Below, piece by piece: positions 49,354-56,445 of a stretch of DNA of 64,000 nt. Where the stretch lies: the NCBI GenBank assembly GCA_017517325.1, contig JAFWZW010000023.1, positions 124,001 through 188,000 on the forward strand, given 5' to 3'. Position numbers and translations under genes: made by a program. The notes under the pieces are model-generated. The model was given only the letters and a program-made list of their open reading frames with translations. It made no database searches and was not told the origin of the DNA. Source of the stretch: Clostridia bacterium (lineage in GTDB: Bacteria > Bacillota > Clostridia > Oscillospirales > SIG627). How positions within the stretch are numbered: the first letter of the stretch is position 1; every line of letters begins with the position of its first letter.

Positions 49354-50688
49354 TTATGGGTTTTCCGGGAGCTTTTCAAGCTCCGTAAGAAGGGTGATCT
49401 TATCGTTTTTCCATTCCCCGTCGATCACTTTGTTCAGAGCGAGCCTTAACAGCTCGCCGATCTTAGGGCCGCTGATGCCCCGCTCCTCCAGATCTTTCCC
49501 GCCAACAGCAAGGCCTTCCAAGGAATAGCATTCCCCGTTTTTCAGGATCGTATTGCCCGTATCGCGGATCTGGTGCACGTGATGCATCCTTTTTTTTACG
49601 CTCCACTTGCTGTGAGCAAGGGTGTCCGCCTCCATTACGGAAATGAGAGTCTGAAAGTTTTCCTTTCCCACCGCTGCCAAAAGGCGCTTGATCTCAGCGG
49701 GACTGCTGGGGTGAGAGTCGTGCAAGGAAACCAAAAGGGTGACCAGCTCCGTTTGTCTCGTGGGAAATTTCATTCGCTGCATAATGACCTTTGCCATACG
49801 GGCGCTTTTTTTGGGGTGGGCGTAAAAATGCCCTCTTCCGGTGCTGTCCATAGTCAGGCAGCTCGGCTTTGAAATATCGTGGAAGAAAAGGGTCAGGCGG
49901 GTAATGGGGTCAGGTTCGGAGTACGCCACGGCGTGGACCGTGTGCTGCCATACGTCGTACTGGTGGAAGGGGGAGTGCTGACAAAAGCCGATGGCGGGGA
50001 GGATCTCGGGTACCAGAGCCCCGATCACGTCGGCAAATTCCGTTAGTACGTAGCGAATATTTCTGCCGCAAAGCATACGGGTAAATTCAGGCAGAGCCCG
50101 TTCCGGCGCTACGGTCAAAACCAGCTCCTTATTACGATGAATAGCGGCGCGGGTCTTTTCTTCAATATCGAAGCCCAAAACCGAGGCAAAGCGAAGGGCA
50201 CGCAGGATCCGCACTGCATCCTGACGGAAACGCTGGTCTGCATCCCCGATGGCACGGATCAGGCGCTTTTTCAGGTCGCGTCTACCGCAGAAAAAGTCTC
50301 GAAAGCCTCTTTCGGGGTGATATACGATGGCGTTGATGGTGAAATCTCTCCGTTTCAGATCCTCAAAGAGATTTTTCGTAAACTGAACGGAGCCGGGGTG
50401 GCGGTGATCCTTGTATTCCCCCTCTTTGCGGAAGGTGGTAATATCCAAAAACACGTTGCCGAAATGAATGGCGACAGTACCGAAACGTTCGCCCACGGTG
50501 TTTTGAGAGCAATCCGAAAAGATCGCCTTGATCTCGTCGGGCAGGGCAGAGGTGGTCAGATCCCAATCGTGCACCTCCCGCCGCAGGATCAGATCCCGCA
50601 CACCGCCTACCAGGTAAGCCTCGTGCCCTGCATCGGTGAGCCGCGCAAGAGCATCCGTTACTTCCTGGGGTAAGGGAAGAGTTAACAT
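49354..50688 (-). CDS. cca: CCA tRNA nucleotidyltransferase with HD domain
   Basis: 444 aa class II nucleotidyltransferase. The head domain has YLVGGVRDLILRREVHDWDL (metal Asp pair) and RRDFTINAI, the neck region RFRQDAVRILRALRF, then an HD phosphohydrolase-like domain (HDISKP, HDSHPS). It adds or repairs the CCA end; the four tRNAs in this window already encode CCA, so a repair role is likely. It is upstream of yceD but separated from it by a consensus promoter. Confidence 0.93.
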   Translation of the reverse strand: MLTLPLPQEVTDALARLTDAGHEAYLVGGVRDLILRREVHDWDLTTSALPDEIKAIFSDCSQNTVGERFGTVAIHFGNVFLDITTFRKEGEYKDHRHPGSVQFTKNLFEDLKRRDFTINAIVYHPERGFRDFFCGRRDLKKRLIRAIGDADQRFRQDAVRILRALRFASVLGFDIEEKTRAAIHRNKELVLTVAPERALPEFTRMLCGRNIRYVLTEFADVIGALVPEILPAIGFCQHSPFHQYDVWQHTVHAVAYSEPDPITRLTLFFHDISKPSCLTMDSTGRGHFYAHPKKSARMAKVIMQRMKFPTRQTELVTLLVSLHDSHPSSPAEIKRLLAAVGKENFQTLISVMEADTLAHSKWSVKKRMHHVHQIRDTGNTILKNGECYSLEGLAVGGKDLEERGISGPKIGELLRLALNKVIDGEWKNDKITLLTELEKLPENP

Positions 50689-50728
50689 AAATATTTTTCC
50701 TTTTTTTGATTTTTCTTCAAGTTTACTC

Positions 50729-50757
50729 TTGACAAAAAAATCCGAATGTGATAAGAT
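50729..50757 (+). promoter_or_regulatory. Promoter of tRNA-Arg
   Basis: TTGACA at 50729-50734 and TAAGAT at 50752-50757, spacer 17. Confidence 0.8.
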
Positions 50758-50778
50758 AACCGATGTTCGAAAGAACCT

Positions 50779-50855
50779 GCGTTGTTAGCTCAGCTGGATA
50801 GAGTGACTGGCTACGAACCAGTAGGTCAGGGGTTCGAGTCCCTTACAACGCGCCA
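50779..50855 (+). tRNA. tRNA-Arg (ACG)
   Basis: Acceptor GCGTTGT/ACAACGC, encoded CCA. The anticodon stem ACTGG/CCAGT closes the loop CTACGAA, anticodon ACG (A34 would be edited to inosine by TadA). T arm GGGGTTCGAGTCCC. Confidence 0.97.
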
Positions 50856-50886
50856 GAAGGCACCCAATGGGTGCCTTCTTTTTTTC
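50856..50886 (+). terminator. Terminator after tRNA-Arg
   Basis: GAAGGCACCC and GGGTGCCTTC around AAT, then a run of T. Confidence 0.92.
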
Positions 50887-50987
50887 GCGCACCGATCAAA
50901 ACTGAAGCCAGTATAACACAAAAAGCACGTTCTGTAAATAAAAAGAGATAAAAAATATTTTGTCAAGAGGTATAATGGCCCGAAATC

Positions 50988-51016
50988 TTGACTTTTTCGG
51001 CGAATTATGCTATAAC
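50988..51016 (+). promoter_or_regulatory. Promoter of the second ceramidase-like gene
   Basis: TTGACT at 50988-50993 and TATAAC at 51011-51016, spacer 17. Confidence 0.65.
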
Positions 51017-51055
51017 CCACTTAAATTAAAGCACAGATAATATGAGGTGATTTTT

Positions 51056-52345
51056 ATGAGAGCAGCTTTTTACGAATATGATATTACCCCGCCCATCGGC
51101 GGCTTTATGTGGGGCCATTACAAAAATGTTGTCGCCGACTACGTGACCGACCGTCTCTACGCCAAGGCCGTGGTGATGGAGGATCAAGGTGAGTACGCCG
51201 CCATCGTAACGGTGGATACCTGTGCTCTTCTCCCCGGTATTCATAAGGTTATTGCAGACCGTGTTGCCCAATATACCCCCATCCCTGCAGATAAGATCTG
51301 TATTTCCTCTAACCACACCCATTCCGGCGCTCCCATCTGCTCTGATCCTTCCTGCGGCGGTGTGGCAGACGAGGCCTACGTTTCCGTTTTCCTTCGCCTT
51401 TGCGCCGATGCCATTATTATGGCATACCGCAACCTTGGGGAAACGAAGGTGAAGTACGCCTATTCTCAGGTGGATAGCATCTCCTTCAACCGTAACTTTA
51501 TTAAGGAAGACGGTACCTACATCACCCACGGAAGAGGAAAGCAGGGCATTGTAGGCACCCTTGACGGCATCGATCCCGATCTGCCCGTTCTCTTCTTCGA
51601 AAACGACGGAAAGCCCGTGGGTGCCATTATCAACTTCGCCTGCCATCAGTGCTGTATGGGCAAATACAACCACGCAGGCTACAGCGGTGACTATTCTTCC
51701 ATCCTTGCCAAGTGCCTGAAGGAACAGTACGGGCAAGATTTTGTCAGCCTCTTTATCCTCGGTACCTGCGGCGATATCAACCACGTTAACCCCGATAGCA
51801 GCGTGGATATCCCCGAAGATTGGTATCGGCATATGGGCAAGACCCTGGCGGCTTCCGTCATTGCCTCTATGGATAAGGCAGAGCCCGTTTCCGGCTGTGT
51901 CAAGGTTTTGATGGAAAACGTTGAAATTGCCCGCCGCCCTGTGGATAATGATGCCATCAAGGCGCAGTTGGAAACGTGGATGAGCAAAAAGCAACCCCTT
52001 ATGCGCCCCCGCAATATGCTCCATTATCAGGCAACCTACGGCGGCGTCGAATCCGACCTTCTCCCCGTTCAGGCTATGGTCATTGGTGACGTTCTCATTT
52101 CCATTCTTCCGGGGGAAGTATATAGTGCCTTCGGAAAGTATATTAAGGCAAATTCCCCTTATAAGAGAAATATGGTGGCAGAAAACTGCAACGAATATTT
52201 AGGCTATATTCCCACCGAAAAAGCCTTTGATCCCTGCAACGATCTTTATGAAACCGCCCTTTGCCGCCATAGCTGTATGATACCCCAGGCAGGCCAGATC
52301 CTTTCCGATACCGCCCTTTCTCTGGCAAAGAAGCTGGCAGAATAA
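51056..52345 (+). CDS. Neutral/alkaline ceramidase-like hydrolase, second paralogue
   Basis: 429 aa from ATG 51056 (GAGGTGA five bases upstream). It shares family blocks with the 2794 gene: YDITPPIGGFMWG, the zinc motif NHTHSGAP, NFACHQCCMG (where the paralogue has NFANHPDV) and GTCGDINHVN. No signal peptide and no C-terminal Ig-like domain. Unlike its paralogue it is a single-gene unit with its own promoter and terminator. The CHQCC variation at a ligand block may alter metal or substrate. Substrate unknown. Confidence 0.85.
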   Translation: MRAAFYEYDITPPIGGFMWGHYKNVVADYVTDRLYAKAVVMEDQGEYAAIVTVDTCALLPGIHKVIADRVAQYTPIPADKICISSNHTHSGAPICSDPSCGGVADEAYVSVFLRLCADAIIMAYRNLGETKVKYAYSQVDSISFNRNFIKEDGTYITHGRGKQGIVGTLDGIDPDLPVLFFENDGKPVGAIINFACHQCCMGKYNHAGYSGDYSSILAKCLKEQYGQDFVSLFILGTCGDINHVNPDSSVDIPEDWYRHMGKTLAASVIASMDKAEPVSGCVKVLMENVEIARRPVDNDAIKAQLETWMSKKQPLMRPRNMLHYQATYGGVESDLLPVQAMVIGDVLISILPGEVYSAFGKYIKANSPYKRNMVAENCNEYLGYIPTEKAFDPCNDLYETALCRHSCMIPQAGQILSDTALSLAKKLAE

Positions 52346-52357
52346 ATCTGAAAAAGC

Positions 52358-52393
52358 AACGAGGCGCACTTTTTAAGGTGCGCCTCGTTTTTG
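52358..52393. terminator. Bidirectional terminator between convergent genes
   Basis: AACGAGGCGCAC and GTGCGCCTCGTT, 12-bp perfect arms, T5 end. Confidence 0.9.
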
Positions 52394-52404
52394 TATAATT
52401 TCAT

Positions 52405-53316
52405 TCAATCCTTTTTGGCTTTTCTTCTGCGTTTTCCCGCAATGGCGAAAATGCCCCAAAGCACAAGGACCGCGATTCCGATGGGAATGAGATAAGGCAG
52501 GGAAGAAACCGCAAATACGAAGGTGTTCACAAAGCCTTCCCATACGTCCTGGAAGTTGTTTTTCAGATTGGTTCCGATCTTCTGCCAGGTGCCCTGCTTT
52601 TCCACCACGCTGACTCTCTCTACCTCGTGAATGTTCAGGTGAACGGTGGTGTAATCCACAAGGTTATCATAGGTGCGAAGTCTGGTTTTGTAGGATTCGA
52701 TCTCGTAGATCACGTCAGTCAGGTTCTGCCGTACGTTCATAATTTCCGTAACGTTGGCGGCGTTTGCCAAAAGGCTCTCAAGTGCTTCTTTTTCCATCTC
52801 CAGCGCCTTGACACGGCTCTCCATATCCACGTAGCTTAAGGTCACGTCATCTGTATCCACGGATTTTGAAATCACCACGCTGTTTTCCGAAACGAAGCCG
52901 GTGAAATCCGCACTTTTATCAGAGGGGATCCGCACGGTCATTTCCGCCCAGCGGCGGCTGTTGGAATCCATCTCGCGCCCTGTGATCTGGCTTGTCTCTA
53001 CGTAGCCCCCAAGAGAAGCGATCTTATTTTCCAGATCCTGCATCAGGGTATCGTAGGTCTTGGTCTGCACCGATAAGCGCACGGTCTCAATGATCTTTCT
53101 TTTATTCAGGTCGCTTTCAGGATCGCGCTTTTCTGCCGTGGTGCCGGTCATATCATCGGCAATGGCGGAGCCTTCCTCTTTAAACTCCATATCGCCCCTG
53201 TCGTAGGCGTTCATGCTTTCGGAGCTTTTGTGGTCCGATGAGGAGCAGGAAGCCAAAACCGATACCGCCAAAAGGAAAACAAGAGCAATTATGGCAATTC
53301 TTTTTAGTTTTTTCAT
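52405..53316 (-). CDS. DUF4349 lipoprotein
   Basis: 303 aa. Lipoprotein signal with lipobox VLASC, then an acidic linker, the DUF4349 core (KIIETVRLSVQTKTYDTLMQDL, GGYVETSQITGREMDSNSRR, VRIPSDKSADFT), a coiled coil (about 160-215) and a C-terminal membrane helix (LIPIGIAVLVLWGIFAIAG) with a basic tail. Function unknown; the topology is anchored at both ends. Its ribosome site is locked in a 15-bp hairpin. It follows the GH4 gene on the same strand. Confidence 0.88.
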   Translation of the reverse strand: MKKLKRIAIIALVFLLAVSVLASCSSSDHKSSESMNAYDRGDMEFKEEGSAIADDMTGTTAEKRDPESDLNKRKIIETVRLSVQTKTYDTLMQDLENKIASLGGYVETSQITGREMDSNSRRWAEMTVRIPSDKSADFTGFVSENSVVISKSVDTDDVTLSYVDMESRVKALEMEKEALESLLANAANVTEIMNVRQNLTDVIYEIESYKTRLRTYDNLVDYTTVHLNIHEVERVSVVEKQGTWQKIGTNLKNNFQDVWEGFVNTFVFAVSSLPYLIPIGIAVLVLWGIFAIAGKRRRKAKKD

Positions 53317-53320
53317 AAAG

Positions 53321-53372
53321 AAATCCTCCTTTGTGTTTTGCTTCTATCCGTAATACGCACAAAGGAGGATTT
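53321..53372 (-). promoter_or_regulatory. Hairpin that buries the DUF4349 ribosome site
   Basis: Perfect inverted repeat, arms 53321-53335 and 53358-53372, 22-base loop. In the minus-strand RNA the 3' arm is CACAAAGGAGGATTT, holding the Shine-Dalgarno sequence, followed by CTTT and the start ATG. The 5' arm pairs with all of it. It could terminate the GH4 transcript, block translation, or both. Confidence 0.75.
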
Positions 53373-53388
53373 TTCCTTATTTTATTTT

Positions 53389-54792
53389 TTACAGAGTGGA
53401 AAGATCGTAATCGGTCAGGTACTTTTTGGTGTTCAGCACCATCTTCTTAAAGAGGGCTCTGGCATCTTCCACGCCGCAGGTCACCAGGGGATCACCTGCA
53501 AAAGCGGCAAAGATCTTGGTAAGGTCACGCTCTGCTACACCCTCGCTTACCAGTTCCTGCTCGGCACAGATCCTGCCGATCAGGGAGTGGATCTCCTTGG
53601 GAATGGGGCCGGCCATAACGGGTGTTACACCGTTGGAGGAGAAGACCGCGTTGGTCTCTACTACGGCGCCTAAGGGAAGATTGGGGATCTGACCCACGTT
53701 GGGAATGTTTACGTTGGTTACCAAAGGATCTCCCAGACCCAGAATGGCGCGCATCTGTGCAACGCCCTCCTCACCGGATTGCTTCAGGGTAATGGGGAGT
53801 GCCCCGGAGCGAAGGTCGCGGCTCTTTTGCAAACGCTCCTCTAAAGAGCCTCTGCGCCACTGAATGGAGGTGAGGCTGAAGCCCCAATTTCTTGCGTGCT
53901 CGGGGGATTTCAGGTACCAGTCACCGTCAACGAATTCTGCCAGATGGCGGTCACCTGCGGCGGCAATGGAGCCGTAGCGCAGGAACAGGTCAAATTTAAC
54001 CTTATGAGAGCAACGGAAGCAGTTGTTCATCCAGTTGGAATCCAGCCATTTGGTACAGCCGGTCTCTCTGTGTTCCTCTGCCAATTCACGGTAAAGGGGG
54101 AATAGATCTTGATTCTGGTAGGTAGCGCGGGTCAGCCAGGTGAAGTGGTTTACACCCACGGGGTTTACCTTAATAAGGCTTCTCTTTTCAATCTCAATGC
54201 CCAGTTTTTCCTTGGCACAGTTCATCAGAAGCTTTTGGGTGCCGAATACCTCGTGGCAGCAGCCGAAGGCACGGATCTGGGGGAAGGTGCGGTAAAGGGT
54301 GCGAACGCAAAGGGTCATGGGGTTGGTGTAGTTGATGACCCAAGCGGTAGGGCAATAATCGCGGATGTACCCTGCGATCTCCTCAAACATAGGAATACAG
54401 CGCATTGCGCGGACAACGCCGCCGGGGCCGCTGGAATCGCCCACAGATTGATAAATGCCGTATTCTTCCGGTGCGTGTATGTCGGATTCCATTTCGTCAA
54501 AGGTACCGGGGAGAATGGAGATCACAACGAAATCAGCCCCTGTCAGCGCTTCCTTGGGGGTCTTTCCCACGAAGTAATTCCATTGAGAAATCGTGCCCTC
54601 TGCGTCGTTGTATTTGTTACCGATAATGCGGTTATCCTCTGCCGCATCCTGGTCAATGTCATAAAGGTATACGTCACCGGACATATCGGGGCAGGTGGCA
54701 AGGTCACTCATCAGGTTCCAGGCCCAACCGCGGGATCCGCCGCCAATATAGGCGATTTTGACGTTTTGTGCTTTTCCGTCAATAATTCTCAT
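53389..54792 (-). CDS. GH4 family NAD-dependent glycosidase
   Basis: 467 aa from ATG 54792, seven bases after AGGAGG; the ATG two codons earlier is too close to the ribosome site. Rossmann motif IAYIGGGSRGWAWN, INYTNPM, the Mn-ligand Cys-His in CCHEVFG, and VNPVGVNHF. GH4 enzymes use NAD+ and Mn2+ for oxidation-elimination at alpha-glucosides, galactosides or galacturonides. A galacturonide role would suit the GH28-like gene at 18.5 kb, but that is inference. Cytoplasmic, unphosphorylated substrate likely (no PTS nearby). Confidence 0.88.
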   Translation of the reverse strand: MRIIDGKAQNVKIAYIGGGSRGWAWNLMSDLATCPDMSGDVYLYDIDQDAAEDNRIIGNKYNDAEGTISQWNYFVGKTPKEALTGADFVVISILPGTFDEMESDIHAPEEYGIYQSVGDSSGPGGVVRAMRCIPMFEEIAGYIRDYCPTAWVINYTNPMTLCVRTLYRTFPQIRAFGCCHEVFGTQKLLMNCAKEKLGIEIEKRSLIKVNPVGVNHFTWLTRATYQNQDLFPLYRELAEEHRETGCTKWLDSNWMNNCFRCSHKVKFDLFLRYGSIAAAGDRHLAEFVDGDWYLKSPEHARNWGFSLTSIQWRRGSLEERLQKSRDLRSGALPITLKQSGEEGVAQMRAILGLGDPLVTNVNIPNVGQIPNLPLGAVVETNAVFSSNGVTPVMAGPIPKEIHSLIGRICAEQELVSEGVAERDLTKIFAAFAGDPLVTCGVEDARALFKKMVLNTKKYLTDYDLSTL

Positions 54793-54927
54793 TGTCATTC
54801 CTCCTGATTTTTTCTTTATTATATATCAAATAAATCAAAGTTTCCTTGATAATTTTGGGAAAACAAGACTGTTTTCTTTGTTTTTTTGATAAAAAAGAGT
54901 TAAGTTCATAATGAAAAAGCAAAATGC

Positions 54928-54957
54928 TTGATTTCTTTGATGGGTTGGGTGTATAAT
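54928..54957 (+). promoter_or_regulatory. Promoter of metF-metH unit
   Basis: TTGATT at 54928-54933 and TATAAT at 54952-54957, spacer 18. The leader is about 30 bases, so no S-box or cobalamin riboswitch fits. Confidence 0.65.
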
Positions 54958-54989
54958 GCATAATAAAGAAGAAAAAGGGGTTTTGTCTT

Positions 54990-55868
54990 ATGAAGATCAT
55001 CAATTTGCTTCAAAGTAAGCTTTTGTCCATTTCCTTTGAGGTGTTCCCACCTAAAACCGATACTGCCTATGAAAGCGTGCGCGTAGCTACGGAGGAGATA
55101 GCCAAGCTTCGCCCCGCCTTTATGAGCGTTACCTACGGGGCAGGTGGCGGCACCAGCCGTTATACCCTCGATATCGCAAAGCAGATCAAAGAGAAGTATG
55201 ACGTGCCCTCCCTTGCGCATCTCACCTGCGTTTCCTCCACCAGAGAAACGGTACAAAGTCGCATTGCTGATATGAAGGCGGCGGGCATTCAGAACGTAAT
55301 GGCCCTTCGTGGAGATATTTCCGCAGATTTAATGGATGCTGACCGAAGTGCTTGGGCCTACCACCACGCCATCGAGCTGGTGCGGGAACTGAAGGAATCC
55401 CATGCGGATTTTTGCATCGGCGGTGCCTGCTACCCCGAGGTGCACCCTGAAAGCGAAAACCAAAAGGAGGATATTCTGCACCTGAAGGAAAAGGTGGATG
55501 CGGGCTGTGAGTTTCTGACCACCCAGATGTTTTTTGATAACAACCTTCTTTATAATTTCCTTTATAAGATCCGTGAGGCTGGGATCACCGTTCCCATCAT
55601 TCCCGGCATTATGCCCATTACAAACGCCAATCAGGTGGATCGCGCCATCAAGCTTTCGGGCTCCTTTATGCCCCGGCGCTTCAAGAGCCTTGTGGATAAG
55701 TTCGGCTCCGATCCCGACGCTATGAAGCAGGCGGGCATTGCTTATGCTACCGATCAGATCATCGATCTGTACGCAAACGGCATCACAAACGTTCACGTTT
55801 ACTCTATGAATAAGCCCGATGTCGCGGCCAGTATTCAGAATAATCTTTGTGATATATTAGGGAAATGA
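54990..55868 (+). CDS. metF: 5,10-methylenetetrahydrofolate reductase
   Basis: 292 aa TIM-barrel flavoenzyme making 5-methyl-THF for methionine synthesis. SFEVFPPKTD near the N terminus (catalytic Glu), SVTYGAGGG, HLTCV, NVMALRGD, and TTQMFFDN with PGIMPI. Short form without the regulatory domain of eukaryotes. First gene of a three-gene methionine unit, four bases before the next start. Confidence 0.96.
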   Translation: MKIINLLQSKLLSISFEVFPPKTDTAYESVRVATEEIAKLRPAFMSVTYGAGGGTSRYTLDIAKQIKEKYDVPSLAHLTCVSSTRETVQSRIADMKAAGIQNVMALRGDISADLMDADRSAWAYHHAIELVRELKESHADFCIGGACYPEVHPESENQKEDILHLKEKVDAGCEFLTTQMFFDNNLLYNFLYKIREAGITVPIIPGIMPITNANQVDRAIKLSGSFMPRRFKSLVDKFGSDPDAMKQAGIAYATDQIIDLYANGITNVHVYSMNKPDVAASIQNNLCDILGK

Positions 55869-55872
55869 TCCC

Positions 55873-56436
55873 GTGATATTTCGTATCAGCGTAAGTGCCC
55901 CTCCCATCTGCGAGGGCGAGATCCTGCGGTATGCGGGCTCCTTTCAAAATGACCCCCAAACGGTGGCGCTCCTGCGGGAATGTCTGGAGGAAGCGGAAGG
56001 AAAATTTACCTATCGGGTCTGCTACCGCCTCCTTGAAGAGGATAACGCCCTTTTGGCTTCAGAGCCTTTGAAGGCGTATTTTTCCCCTTGCAAAAAAAGA
56101 GTGGTCTTCGCCGCAACGGTTGGGGTGGAGATCGACCGCCTCATTACAAAATACGGCAGGATCTCTCCTGCCAGAGCCCTGATGCTTCAAGCCATCGGCA
56201 CGGAGCGGGTAGAAGCTCTTTGTGATGCCTTTTGCCAAAGCTTGGAGCGTGAATATCAAATGAAAGCCGTGAGGCGTATCAGCCCCGGCTACGGGAAGCT
56301 TCCCTTAAGTCTTCAAAAGGAGATCTTTGACCTGCTTGACTGTCAAAGGCAGATCGGGCTGACCCTTGGAAGCAGTCTTTTAATGTGCCCCACGAAATCG
56401 GTGACGGCCTTCGTTGGGCTGAAGGAAAGAACGTAG
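55873..56436 (+). CDS. Stand-alone MetH activation-domain protein (GTG start)
   Basis: 187 aa. The C-terminal part carries RRISPGYGKLPLSLQKEIFDL and a CPTKSVTAFVGL segment, matching the SAM-binding reactivation domain normally at the C terminus of cobalamin-dependent methionine synthase. Here it is a separate gene between metF and a MetH that lacks the domain. It should serve in reductive methylation of inactive cob(II)alamin. Start GTG 55873, four bases after the metF stop. Confidence 0.88.
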   Translation: MIFRISVSAPPICEGEILRYAGSFQNDPQTVALLRECLEEAEGKFTYRVCYRLLEEDNALLASEPLKAYFSPCKKRVVFAATVGVEIDRLITKYGRISPARALMLQAIGTERVEALCDAFCQSLEREYQMKAVRRISPGYGKLPLSLQKEIFDLLDCQRQIGLTLGSSLLMCPTKSVTAFVGLKERT

Positions 56437-56445
56437 AGGTAACGA

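Noticed and set aside
54799-54989. S-box or cobalamin riboswitch before metF
   Set aside because: No class hallmarks, and the promoter leaves only about a 30-base leader. A short ATCAA/TTGAT inverted repeat near 54836 was too weak to call an operator.
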